A stretch of 64,000 nt of DNA, from positions 16,203,501-16,267,500 of the forward strand of contig BSBM01000904.1 in NCBI GenBank assembly GCA_027924585.1, in the 5' to 3' direction. A program made the translations under genes and the position numbers. Positions 1 to 11,397 of the stretch are shown piece after piece. The DNA comes from Larix kaempferi (taxonomy: Eukaryota > Streptophyta > Pinopsida > Pinales > Pinaceae). The notes below the pieces were generated by a model. The model saw only the letters and a program-made list of their open reading frames with translations, searched no databases and was not told where the DNA came from. Position 1 is the first letter of the stretch. Each line of letters opens with the position of its first letter.

Positions 1-330
1 ATAATCCCTTAACAAATATTAAATTACAATTGGCCTAACCATTGGCTGAAAAACAAAAACACAGCCAAGATTTTTATCTTGGTGACCAATTGGCCCCTCA
101 TGCTCCCCCAATCACCAGGGGTAGGGGAATCCCCCCCAAACCCTTCATTTGGGGGTTACCACTAAACCCCCACTATCATGTGACAAAATCTACCTACAAA
201 GATTACAACATATATCCAACATTATCCCACTTGTTGAATATATTACAAGAGATGGAGTCTGGGGCAAGACATTCATGTACTCAACTATTGAGGGAAGCTA
301 TGCCTATAGATTATCTACACCAAGAGAACT
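1..330. other. Left edge, no gene recognised
   Basis: This stretch lies beyond the 3' end of the decayed copia pol. It could hold the copia 3' untranslated region or the start of its 3' LTR, but no TG...CA boundary or polypurine tract can be fixed because the window starts here. A short open frame on the plus strand (42-470) runs antisense to the copia RNase H end and has no recognisable domain. Confidence 0.4.
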
Positions 331-1062
331 TCTCAATACTAACAAACTCCATTAATGTGTCTACAACATTCTTCAAGGTATCAAACTTATCCAACAACAC
401 TTTGTTGTCTTCAACCATGTCTCTAACAAAATGGTATTGCACATCAATATGTTTTGTCTTAGATAAGTAGGGTTCTTTCCTAGAAACATTCCACTAAAGC
501 TATTACAGCCTATCCTTACTGCATTATGAACAAAACCAATACCAAAACACAATTTTGCAACCATAAAAACTTCCTTACTTCCATGAGTGGTTGCCATGTA
601 CTCATCTTCTCTAGATGACAATGTAAATATGGTCTAGATCTTGCTCATCCAACAAATTGCTCCACCAACTAGGTTAAAAACATAACCACACGTAGATTTA
701 CTACGATCATGATCTCCAAGGCAATCTACATTGATAAAACCTTGAATATCCATCTCTCTATGTGGTATAGGTCCTCCTTGGTAGTATATCGCATAATCTA
801 AAGTGACGCAAAAATATTTGAAGGTTCTCTTTACAACTATCCAAAGTTCCTTCCTTGGTTTTAGCATCTGCATTCTCAAAACTCCCACCACATGGAAAAT
901 GTCTAGTGTGGTATAGACCATAGCATGCATCAAACTTCCAATAACACTTGCATAGGGAATATGAGACATGTCCTCTACATCTTCCCGCGTCTTGAGACAT
1001 TGATCTACATATAATTTTACACCTACAAGAATAGGGACCTTGATTGGTTTACATTCTTGCAT
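331..1062 (-). pseudogene. Copia RNase H domain remnant
   Basis: The minus strand encodes the RT-RNase H connection and RNase H of a copia polyprotein in several frames. The piece at 634-1062 contains the connection region ending in the conserved SKSTCGYVFNLVGGAICW segment. The piece at 373-621 contains EYMATTHGSKEV. A further piece around 330-450 reads KHIDVQYHFVRDMVED, a hallmark of the copia RNase H C-terminus. Frame changes between the pieces make this a pseudogene. Confidence 0.85.
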
Positions 1063-1960
1063 ATTAAATCTTTACAATTTTGTCTCAACATATTTACTCT
1101 AATTCTGACATAATTTATTGTTTGTCTAATTATTTTTTCCATACTTGAGATAAAATTTGTAGCACCAAAATATTTCATATCAAATTCAAAAGATACCTGG
1201 TTTTTGTCATCCTTGATCATTTCCTTGCTGCTTCCAATTAATAACATATCATCTACACATAAGACCACAAAAATAAAATGATCACCAATTGGTTTGGAAT
1301 ACAAACAATGATTAGCTTTACTTCTTGAGAAACAAAGTCACAATACATAAGTATCGAACTTTTAACACCACATTCTTGGATATTTTTTTAATCCATATGA
1401 GGAATTATTATCTTGTAAACCAACTCCATCTTTCCCTTCATTGCAAAACCTTCCTGATGTTTCATGTAGATTTCATCTTCAACATCCTCATGTAGGGATG
1501 TCGTTTAATTCACATCTATCTTCTATACTATAAGATCAAAAGTAGCAATGATAGACAAAATATATATAATAGAAGTTAATTTAATAACATGATAATTGTT
1601 TTCACCAAAATCAATTCCCTCCACCTAGGAGTATCCATTTTCTACTAGGAAAGCTTTGTATTTCTCCACTTTACCTTATGCATTCAACTTCTTCTTAAAC
1701 ACCCATTTTCTACCAACAAGTTTTCTTCTAGCTAGAAACATGACTAGATCCCAAGCCTCATTTTTATTCAAGGCATCAATTTATTCAGCCATGGTCTTCT
1801 TAAAGATTTTACTATCCTCTAAATCCACTGCCTCTCTAACATATCTAAGATAATAATTAGTAATAGATATAACAAAACTAAAATGAAGATTATATGGGTT
1901 GGTATACATTTTTGGTTGCCTTCTTTACCTAACCAATATCCTTAAGGCTTAGTAGAGTTC
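1063..1960 (-). pseudogene. Copia reverse transcriptase remnant
   Basis: The catalytic block reads VVLCVDDMLLIG at about 1236-1271 (minus strand), so the two RT aspartates survive. Upstream, at about 1640-1830, another frame reads LVGRKWVFKKKLNA, the start of a copia RT domain. In-frame stops and frame changes lie between these blocks. The domain would polymerise DNA on an RNA template in an intact element; this copy cannot make it. The identification rests on two well-separated motifs in the correct order. Confidence 0.85.
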
Positions 1961-2050
1961 TTCCTCTTTTGGTTCATCTTCTTATGTTGGGTTGGCTTTT
2001 CCACTCTCCATGCAGTATTCTTTAACCTTGAAACTTAGAACAACACAAGA

Positions 2051-2399
2051 TACACATAAATTTATGATACAAGAAACTAGAAATTATAGTACAAAATAAC
2101 TAAATACAAGACAATAGATAAGATAGATGTTGTCGAAATAACCCTTGTATTATGATAATCAATTCAAAAAGAAAATTTCACTCGTCTCTTAAGGTTGGGC
2201 GACCTTTCACTTGAGTAGAGCTCCGAATAGAACAACTATTGACCAAACCATCCATAGCCTCCTGGATCTTTAAATAGGTTATTTAATAGCCAAAACCCTA
2301 ACTAGTCATAATTAATAAGTACCAACTACCTAGTGGGCCTTAATTAACACATAGACCCTTTTTACATTAATTAATTGTCCACTACTAACTACTAGGCCT
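2051..2399. other. Unclassified insert next to LINE scrap
   Basis: The copia coding signal stops at about 2050 and resumes beyond the LINE scrap. This AT-rich interval has no recognisable protein and may be part of an LTR or other insertion. No TSD was found. Confidence 0.3.
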
Positions 2400-3070
2400 T
2401 TTTTTCCTGCGAAAAAAAACATATTATTGTTATTCATAAGCTGAATCAAATAGTACATGATATGCATATAAAATGTTGCCTCCTCAAAAATATGATCAAA
2501 GCTGTCCACTTTTTACATAATCAACCAAAAAGCAGAGATATTAAACCTAATCATCAAAAAAGATCCACCGGAAGTCTTTAAAGTAGTAAGTACATAGACC
2601 TAGAGTCAATCAACTTGTCTTCACAATATTCATCCCAAAGTAAGAGACCTTCCTCTCCCTCTAACGCCTGCTTAGAAAGTTGATCCGCATGTGAATTGAA
2701 CTCACGATATATGTGCTGTAAAGATGTTTTACTGAAGGATTTCAGTTCAACTTGAATTCTATTGCACCAATTTGCTAAGTTCAATACCTTTAAATCATAT
2801 TCGCCTCTAGCCCATTTGATAGTAACTCGGGAGTCACCAAAGATGTTAACATGTGCCAATCCAAAAAGGTTTGCCACAGGAAGAACACACCATAGGGCTA
2901 AAAGTTCAGCTCTCATATTTGTACCATAACCACATTTCAGACGAAGATTGAAAAAGTGTTCAGAGTTGAGAAAGATAACTCCCCCTGCACCACAGCTCCC
3001 TGAATTGGACTTTTTGATCCAAGAATGTAAACCAACTTCAACACTACATCCTCCCCAAATCTTAGTAATA
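2400..3070 (-). mobile_element. 5'-truncated LINE fragment (RNase H end)
   Basis: The minus-strand frame at 2578-2916 encodes the later part of a plant-LINE RNase H. It contains AELLALWCVL, then FGDSRVTIKWARGEYD and, near the end, EFNSHADQLSKQAL, matching the glutamate and the second and last aspartate motifs. A degenerate upstream part (SGSCGAGGVIF) reads at about 2960-3010 in another frame. T-rich sequence at about 2400-2407 on the plus strand would be the poly(A) side. The fragment interrupts the copia sequence. Alternatively it is a stray host RNase H pseudogene, but LINE origin is far more common. Confidence 0.65.
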
Positions 3071-3071
3071 A

Positions 3072-3351
3072 CAAAAGAGATGGTCGTATTCCTTACTTAA
3101 TTAACTCTTATGTAACAAAAAGTAAGAGGAGTTAGGATAGGACCTAACACTCCAACTCAAACTATAAACAATCTTATTTGTTATTGGGTTCCAAATTTTG
3201 TAACTTGGCCTTATTCAAAAGAGATGGTCTTATTCCTTACTTAATTAACTCTTATGTAACAAAAAGTTAGAGGAGTTAGGATAGGACCTAACACTCCAAC
3301 TCAAACTATAAACAATCTTATTTGTTATCGGGTTCCAAATTTTGTAACTTT
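3072..3351. repeat. Tandem duplication, 144-bp period
   Basis: The block 3072-3207 recurs at 3216-3351 with only a few differences. The right copy is in place within copia integrase coding sequence (minus strand, WNPITNKIVYS). The left copy abuts the LINE scrap. Confidence 0.9.
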
Positions 3352-3690
3352 TTATACCATGTTTATAGTTTTTAGCTTTAGTATTCAACATATTACTATT
3401 CTTCATTGGAACATGCACATAATCATCACAACCAAAAACTATAAGATGTTTAAGAGAAGTGTTATTATCAATCCATGCTTCATGCGTAGTTTTGTCAACC
3501 AACATTAATGTAAGTGATGTATTTACCAGGCAACATGTAGTATCCGCTGCCTCTGCCCATAATTCTCGTGCTAACCTTGCACCAATAAGCATAGTTCCCA
3601 CCTTTTCCATCAATGTCCCATTGATTCTTCTTATATCTCCATTCTTTTGAGGTGTTTATGGAGTAGTCTTTTGCTCCTTTATTTTGCACT
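3245..3690 (-). pseudogene. Copia integrase core remnant (C-terminal side)
   Basis: The minus-strand frame at 3245-3613 contains ARLARELWAEAADTTCCLVN, followed by THEAWIDNNTSLKHLIVFGC and VPMKN, all standard for the end of the copia integrase core and the region behind it. The overlapping frame at 3495-3689 carries the upstream part, so at least one frameshift lies between them. The catalytic DDE residues are not all visible. The coding signal ends in the 144-bp duplication. Confidence 0.8.
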
Positions 3691-4160
3691 TTTTACATAA
3701 TTCCTTGAACTAATTTCCATAAAACTCTCCACATTTTTTTTGTGGAATACATTTCCCAAGGAATCCCACTAGGCACTTCCCCTCACTCAAAGGATTATTC
3801 CTAGGGTAAACCAAATTTCGTAGAAGCTCGAGGATTTGTCAACAATATATTCATTTAAGAGCTCAGCATGTCACTTGCATGAATCAAACCTTGGTAAGGA
3901 GGATAATGCTCCTCCTCTCAACCATCGAGGCTAGACCCAATTAAAAAATTTCCATGATTATTTGCCCTCAAGAGCTTTATTTTCTTCTCTATATGGTTTT
4001 CTACAAGATCCTTAAACTCTTTAAAAATTAAAATCACCGAAAACCTTAGAATTATATCAAATGAAATAGTTTGACAAATACTCCATCAATGAAACATAGT
4101 AAATAGATTTACCTAGTGATGGAATAGAGGCAGGTATAAACACATCACTATGTATAAACT

Positions 4161-4870
4161 TCAAATTATCTTTGCTCTTATAGCACCATATGAGAATCTT
4201 AACTGATTATGTTTACCATATAAACAATGATCACAAAAATCAAAATCTAATGAGTAATCAAACATACTTTCAACCATACATTTACCATGTAATGCTTGAA
4301 GGCTCTTCTCTCCAGTATGTACCACTCTTTGATGCCAAAGCATTGTCTTTTCTTTAGGGTGTTTTCATTGCTACCCTTAGAAACAATACAAATGTTACAT
4401 GCATCGGTAACTGAGTGCTTCCCAACAAATGTACAAAGTTCTCATTCAAACTCCCCTTAACAACACCATTGCTCATTGAACTATCTTGCAAGTTTCCTTT
4501 TCAAATGTAGTCTCCAAGCCTGCATCACTCATCTTACTTACATAAATTAGGTTCTTGGTCAGCTTTGGAATGTGCAAAATCCTGATAGAGTTCTAATGCT
4601 TCCATATTAGTGTAGTAGCTTGACCCTTCCACGTCCTATGATTGTGGCATTTGAGTCGTCTCCTAGGAAACCATCACCTCCATTGTACTTATAACATTCA
4701 CAAAACCACTCCATATAGTAGTCATATGAAATGAAACACCCAAGTCAACCAACCATCTATAATGATTTAAATATGCACTTGTAGATTCCAAGTACACATC
4801 CCCTCCTTTTGAAGAGGTCTTCTCTTCTGGAGAAGGAGCATCATTAGATTCCTTACTTTTGTCAACATTT
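4161..4870 (-). pseudogene. Copia protease / GAG-pre-integrase remnant
   Basis: At 4161-4343 (minus strand) the frame reads WHQRVVHTGEKSLQALHGK and then CDHCLYGKHNQLRFS. This is the His-His-Cys-Cys finger (GAG-pre-integrase) that opens copia integrase. Further upstream, at about 4690-4760, a decayed protease trace resembling D-x-G-x-S-F-H-M-T can be read, where the usual DSG is damaged. Stops and frame changes throughout show it is dead. Gag itself was not recognised. Confidence 0.75.
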
Positions 4871-5202
4871 TGTATTTTAATTTAAGTAAAATATGTTATA
4901 TGGGTGACAGAGTAATATTGATATAATATATAAAATTTAATCTATTAAACAATTATATTTAAAAAGAAAAATATGTATAAAAATAAATAAAATATATATT
5001 AGAAAGAAAAAAAATATCATTTTAAATTAAATATTAAAATTGTTTAAAAGCATTTTTAATCTCATAAACCAATTGATATTTTAGATAAATAAATAAAAAA
5101 TATATAGAGAGTCTAGTGGGTTAGTTAGAGGAGTTTAGTGTTGTGAAATGCTAACTAAATGGTAAATTGCCAATTAAATGGTATGGGTAAGTCTTTGTGT
5201 TG
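4871..5202. other. AT-rich spacer, no gene
   Basis: Very AT-rich sequence between the copia remnant and the solo LTR. No ORF, RNA gene or repeat boundary is supported here. Confidence 0.5.
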
Positions 5203-5207
5203 GTTAC
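5203..5207 (+). repeat. 5-bp TSD (GTTAC), left of solo LTR
   Basis: GTTAC immediately precedes the LTR start and recurs exactly at 9328-9332 after the LTR end, as expected for LTR-element integration. Confidence 0.8.
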
Positions 5208-5241
5208 TGTTATCACATCCATAGTAGTCGGGCTACCATGA

Positions 5242-5550
5242 TTGCGGAGCAAATTCTTGTACATTTTTGAGCCAGGCCTTTACATCTTTTTGATGAGATC
5301 AGTCTATGATGAACAATACTTTTTGATGATCACTCACATATCAGAGCAACCTCATATCAGACATAGTGAACTTTATGCCAAGACTGAGCCTCATGACCTC
5401 ATATTTGATGACCGAGGTGACCATTTTCATTCCATACAGAGTAGTGTAGTGCCTAGAGTTTCAGCAGCATTGTTTCCAGTGATTATTGATGATCCAGATG
5501 GCAGGTACAGGTATATGACCCAGCAAGTATATAGCGTGCATTGGTTATGA
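5242..5550 (+). other. Open frame near LTR start, conserved position
   Basis: A 102-codon frame lies near the start of the solo LTR. Related frames occupy the same place in the younger LTRs (47361-47800, 56931-57198, 58451-58761). Weak similarity is visible late in the frame: DDPDGRYRYMTQQV here against a similar PD..RYR..SRYMVQQ arrangement in the young copies. I do not recognise a domain. It could be a remnant of an LTR-encoded protein or just conserved LTR DNA that happens to be open. Confidence 0.3.
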
Positions 5551-5616
5551 TTGTTTTGATCTTTTGCTCATCTTAGTAGCTTGAGTTGGTATCTAGTGGT
5601 CATGATCTGGCGGTAC

Positions 5617-5618
<2 letters not shown>

Positions 5619-5667
<49 letters not shown>
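5619..5667. repeat. (TA)n microsatellite
   Basis: About 24 uninterrupted TA units inside the old solo LTR. The younger LTRs lack it, so it expanded after insertion. Confidence 0.97.
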
Positions 5668-5669
<2 letters not shown>

Positions 5670-8600
5670 ACATGGTTGCTTAATGATTATCTAATGGTCT
5701 AATTACTCAGAGTTAGAAGCTCTTGTTTATACTCATTGGTTTTACCCTCTTAGTAGTATGGACATGATCATTCCCACCATTTATGGCTTGCTAGCTTTGG
5801 CATCACCTTCACTTTCCCCATCCATCCATTCTCTCCCATCTTTGGTTTTCACCCTGACTTACACCTCAACCAATGATATGGAGGACATCCCCGCTTTTGT
5901 CTCTGTGTTGGATAGCATCCCTGTTAGTTTGTGTCTCAGCTCTGAGTTGGCAACATAACTTACCGAAGCCTTGATCCTTCTGGGCCAAGAGAACCTGTTG
6001 GTGTTGGTTCTAGAGCTTAGGTGAGTTGGATTTGATGCCTTGACCTCTCTAGTCGGTTGCCCCGATGTTTGGTACTGATTGTGGATAATCCCCCTAGTTG
6101 CTTGAGTTGTGTTGGCTAAACCTGAAGCAAATTGTACCACCATCATTACATGCATATGGAAACTGCCATCTTATATTTTGTGCAAGTCCATGGAAACAAA
6201 TTAAAACTACGCTTTTCAGCACAATGAATGAGGGCTGTGGAAATTGAAATGATAAAGCACCCTGGATGAAAGATGCGATTAGTTGTGCTTCTAAGCACAT
6301 GCAAAATCCAAAGGGTCCTAAAGGCCTAAAAAGAAGTGGTTAAATGTATGCTAAATCCAAAGACTGTTGGCCATGATTAAATGTAATGATTAATACCTCA
6401 CGGAGCCTACGGGTTGGGATGTGAGATGGAGTAAGGGACAACTAATTCTAAGTGTCCCTTAGAACCTCAAGTTATGGTTAGTTGTGCACCTAGTTACGGC
6501 GGTTCTAGCAAAGATCCTCATGGAGCTGGATTCAACTTGGATGTGAGTTGTAGACATTTGCCAAGGTTGAATAAGCACCTCTCTAAACAACTCATTCCAT
6601 TTGTGAGACACTACCATTCCATGTGTGTTTATTATCCAACATATGCTTAAGTGTGTATTCCTTTTCCCTTATTCGAAGTATCACAGTGTTGAGTTAGTTA
6701 AGTCATCCCCTTATCCTAGCCTTGCATTCTTCACCCCCACCCTTTTCTAGCAAAATGTTCACGTCTATAAAATGAGTATATTCTTGAGGTTTTGTTTTGA
6801 GTAGATGATTATTTGAACTTATATTTGATGTAATTATTGTTTAATTACGAGTGAAATGATGCTTCCTACTTTAATTCTTTCTATTAGAATGATTAAAAGA
6901 GCATACCTTATCCATTTGCACTTGCAGCATCAGGCATTTTTAGCCTGGGTCATATTTTGATCAGTCTTGACCTGGTCAAACATAGTTTGACCAAGTCAAC
7001 CATATGATCTGAGATGAGTTGGACCAGTGATGTTCGAGGTTGATGATTTATGGTCCTTTGATTCCCATTTGATGGTTCCATGCAGTAGACACAGGTTTCA
7101 CTTGATAGTTTGATGGATTCTTATAGTTATTATTATTTACATACCATTATTTTTATTGGTCCGGGCATGGCCGAAACTACAAATTGATTATCCAGGTAGC
7201 CACATGGTGTATGAGATTCATCTCTAGTGCATTTGGACCTTCTGAGTCCACTGGTACACTCAGATTTAAGTTACAGGCACTCTCGAACGAGATTTCACTC
7301 ATATTGTCATTTTACTGCAGATTTGCCATTATAAAATGGCCTGACAGCACATATGAATTTTTATTTGGTTCTCCTAGGTCGCTATAGAGAGAGTATGGGG
7401 TCCAGCCACTTGTTATGACCATATTACCATACCCCCAGAGACTTTGGTGCAATCATATTTGTGCCGGAGCACCAGACAGAGAGCTACAGGCATTTTATTG
7501 ATTTACAGGTGATTTTCCAAGGATAAAAAATGGAATAAAAAAGTCATTGAGGAAATCGATTTTGGGCAAATGAGGCAAGGAATTGGCATGAGGTATGTTC
7601 ATAGGTAATTCATGATGCATCCCACACCTTCCAACACAACTTTCATCATTAAGTGGGGTCCACACACACTCCAGGGCATTATTTTGATGATGTATTATGC
7701 TTTTGAGGGGGGCACGATTTGGTCACTTGGTCACTTTGTGATGTTATTGAGTCATATCTTTTATCATTGTGCCATGGGGTGATGCTAGTGAAAGACATTA
7801 ATACCTCCTAGCCCCACCATGTGCTTGTTACACTTGTCCTAGTCATCTTTCATGTGGTGTGCTCTCCCTAGGGCCACTTAGTTAGTGCACAACCCCTCTT
7901 TAGTGAGTTGATCCATGCAGTGTTGCTCCAACTCATCCTAGCCGTCGGCTGTATTATTTTTATCTTTTGATCTCCACCACTCATTCATAAAGTGGCTAGT
8001 GTTTTGGTCTCTCTCATTCATATTTAAGGAAGAGACCCCCTCGTTGTAAAGGTACCTTTGGGCTCTTGAACTCTTGGAATAAAATATTATTTTGCAGATC
8101 TACTTCTCGGGATTTGAAATGTTCTTGTACATGATTGTAAATCTTTTCTTTAGACATCTAAGTTGTTTACATGTGATTTTCAACATCTTCAGAGGGATGC
8201 CGAATTCATCTTGTTCAGGGGTGGGAATTGCTTGGAGGGACGATTGTGGGGCTTCCCCATCTTCTCTTGGGCATGACGTTTTCATCTTGAAGGGAGTTTG
8301 TCAATTGATTTATTTTCTTTGATATGTTGTGCATAGCTCATCTTTTATTTGTGGATCAAATCTAACTTGGGTTGTTTGAATTTGCATGTAAAAGTAGACA
8401 CTTTTCCTACTTGGGCTAATAAGTTTTGGCTTGAAATCACTTGGATCTTGCTTGGAATTGTAACTAAACGGAAGGATCATCAATGTACTTGGCGGCCGCA
8501 AGCATTTGAGGTAAGATCTACAAGGTACGTATTGCTTTTCATGCATTTTACCCATTGGTCACTTTAAACCCTCATTGTTAAAACCCTAGTTTTATAGATC

Positions 8601-9327
8601 TGATAGATCTGGCGATAATTTGGGCTTAATAACTAAAACCCACCTCTTAATTATTTAAAGAACCTTAGAGACCAAATTTGGTAGAAATCCGACTCCATTT
8701 ACCCCTCGATCCAAGGCACTGGCCATCTCTAAGGGGGGACACACTTGTGGGTTCTTAGTATTTTTCGAGATCTATCATCTGGTGTTGCTATTTTGTCTTT
8801 CAAACTTCAGATCTATCACTTAGCCACCCTCCTAGTGCCATTTCTATCTTAATTTCACCTAGTGGGCCCCACTTCACTTCACTTTGACTAAATCAAAGGT
8901 GGGCCCCACTTGGGTCTTTTAGATTGGCATTAGATCTATCTAGATCTACTTTTTTAATTTTATTAGTGGCATTTTCATTCCATGGTTGAGTATTTATCCC
9001 TTTCATAAGCCTCCTCAACCAAGCCCTAACTCCATTTGTCACTTGTATTCCCTAGATCTAGATCTACTTACTCTTGGTCTCTCTCTCTCTTCATTTTCAC
9101 ATCTCCCTAGAGTGTCTAGAGTAGGTTCGCTAGCCTCCATTGGATAGCTAGGGTCTCCCCCTTGGTCTTGCATTTACTTGATCTAAAGTGAAGAGTGTCT
9201 CGATTAATATGACAACCATTTATCCTTGGGAATCGAAGCTCTCTTAGGCCACCTCTTTAGTTGTCCAACACCTCTACTATCTTGGATAGGATCACCTTTT
9301 GGGATAACTACAAGTTGTTTGATATTA

Positions 9328-9332
9328 GTTAC
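9328..9332 (+). repeat. 5-bp TSD (GTTAC), right of solo LTR
   Basis: Exact partner of 5203-5207. Confidence 0.8.
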
Positions 9333-9839
9333 CTTTGTAAATATCAAGAATTTTCTTCTTATCTCATAGAATTTGATTGTTAAAATTGAAACCATTAGTG
9401 TACCTGAATACCATTTTTAAAAAGAAAGGAAGTAAAATAAAAATAAAATTTAGAGACAAATTAAATATTTGATTTCTATATTGTACACTAAAAGGCAAGC
9501 AAGTTGAATGGCACGCTGATTTTGACATCAAAATGAAATCAAATGCTCTTGTTGTGATCTATGATCAGGTAACACCGTACAAATCACATTAAGTCTTATC
9601 CAATTATAACAATAGCTGTGTGCCAATCACATTAATTATAACAATAGCTTTGTGCCATCTTAGAGAAATAAAGAAATTATATATTGATTTTAAAACAAAC
9701 TAAATAATTCCTTTTTTTAAAGAGTAATATTAATAATCATCACCATTATGAAAGGCTAATGGTTAAAAATAGATATTCTCTTGAAAAGATCATAATTTCA
9801 AATTCAGACGGGTAAAATATCTACATAAACCTTATACAA
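9333..9839. other. Spacer, no gene
   Basis: AT-rich sequence between the solo LTR and repeat family A. No coding or RNA signal is supported. Confidence 0.5.
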
Positions 9840-11397
9840 AATTCAGTCCATGAAATCGGAAAAGCCGTCTTCATCAACGATGTTAAAAAATATCGTGCAT
9901 GACGTTTACAAACATCCTTATCTTATTTTATTACAGTAAAAATGAAGCGTCGACACAGACATCAAAATGATCGCATTTTCTATTCCGGGGAGTTGGAAAT
10001 GGCCCAATTTATATAAGTTATATTTCCTGGCAGTCTCCTTCTGTTTTATTACCTGACAATTTTCCTCTGTTTATGTATACTTTATATTCTTGACTTCTGT
10101 AATCTCGACTTGCATGATCTAGTTGACCAGATGAAGTTTCTAATAATTCAAGGTTCACATGATCCTGAAGTTACAGGATGTCCCTGTGACAGCCTGTCTG
10201 TGAGGGTCATGGATAACTCTGACAACAGTTTTTTCAAATTTCATAACAGGAAGTATTGGAATGATATCTTTTACTTCTAAGCATTTTTGGGTTCTTCGTC
10301 TTATGATTGATTGAGCAATGGCCAGAGATTCAATCAGGTCAGTAGTAATTTCTTTGACTGTAATCATAAAATAAAATAGCATAAAACAGAGAAAACTATC
10401 AAACTGTTTTATTTATTGATAATACTGTAGATCCATTATATATGTTTTCTTAGAGTTATTAATGGTAACAATACACAGTTATCTAGCAATGAATATCACA
10501 TGTGGGTAACTTTTGCATATTGCTTTCATTCACTGTACAGACATGGTTTTGGGTAAACTGTTAGATTTTTCCCATGAACAGATGTTGTATGTGGAATTTT
10601 CAAATTCATCTGGGGCTTGAATTTCAATGAGTTTAGATGTTAGACTTTGAAAACTAGAGATGTCTGTCTCGCCTTGGGAGGGTGTTCATATATCTGATAA
10701 GTTCCATATAGAGGGGTTGCCATTATCATATGTTACTGGGCTAAAGTACTCTGACTTGAAACCTTGAGAGGGGTTGCTCACTTTTATTTGATTGTGGAGT
10801 CTAGTTGCTCCTAATTGATTATAATATTTTGCATCATAGACACATTACCAGATTTCATTATGATTTGATCCATGGCTTTGAGGTTGGTTTATGGTAAAAG
10901 ATCTCAAGGTTGAGCCCTTAGGATTGAGTATGGTAAAAGGCCCTCAAGGAAGTCTTACTCATAACTGGCATGTGAGCCAGGTATAGAAGTCTAGCAGCAC
11001 AAGTTAAAATAGGTGTATTTGCAATGTCTTCCAAGTGTGTGATGAAATTGAAGGCACAAGGATTCTGTAAAAACAATACCCAAGTTATAATGTTTGTAGT
11101 ATCGTGTTTAACATGCTTTTGGTGTACAATTGGAGTCTTATTTTCATGCTGATTACTCATAATAAGTTTTACGCAGTGCTCTTGGAATGTTACTGCCAAG
11201 ACTAGGGTCACTGCATTGAATTTCATAAAATGATGAATTAGAAATTCATTTGTGTTCTAGAACAGAATATATTGCTATATAATCTAGAAGATGAGATTAT
11301 TGAACTATGACCAGTGGTCAGCAATCGATAGTGACCAGCTTGCAAACTTGCAAGTATGATGTTGGACTGATTTCATTCATATGGGCCCTAGTCACTG

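Larger units (their letters stand above)
331..4870 (-). mobile_element. Decayed Ty1/copia retrotransposon, internal region
   Basis: Reading the minus strand from about 4870 down to 331 gives copia domains in the usual order: a protease trace, the zinc-finger start of integrase, the end of the integrase core, reverse transcriptase and RNase H. Ty1/copia elements place integrase before RT, and that is what is seen. Every domain is broken by stops and frameshifts, and a 1.2-kb stretch at about 2050-3245 interrupts the order between integrase and RT with foreign DNA, including a LINE scrap. No LTR pair was identified. This is an old, inactive copy. Confidence 0.85.
5208..9327 (+). mobile_element. 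Ancient solo LTR (4.1 kb), Tat-like family
   Basis: It starts TGTTATCACA, the same ten bases as the intact LTRs at 47361, 56931 and 58451. It ends TTTGATATTA, a decayed form of their TGTGATAACA end, and is bounded by the perfect TSD GTTAC. Collinear matches to the young LTRs recur along its length: the ORF zone near 5.3-5.5 kb, the tract ending near 6.6 kb, the block near 6.95 kb with repeated GGTCAAAC/TTGACC motifs, the block near 8.68 kb matching 50.5 kb, and GGTCTCCCCCTTG near 9.15 kb matching 51.01 kb. No primer-binding site or coding region follows, so the internal region was lost, most simply by LTR-LTR recombination. Divergence is high, so this copy is far older than T1 and T2. Confidence 0.85.

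Noticed and set aside
8092-8567. Small proteins on both strands in the solo LTR
   Set aside because: Overlapping frames on opposite strands, no domain, not conserved in the younger LTRs.
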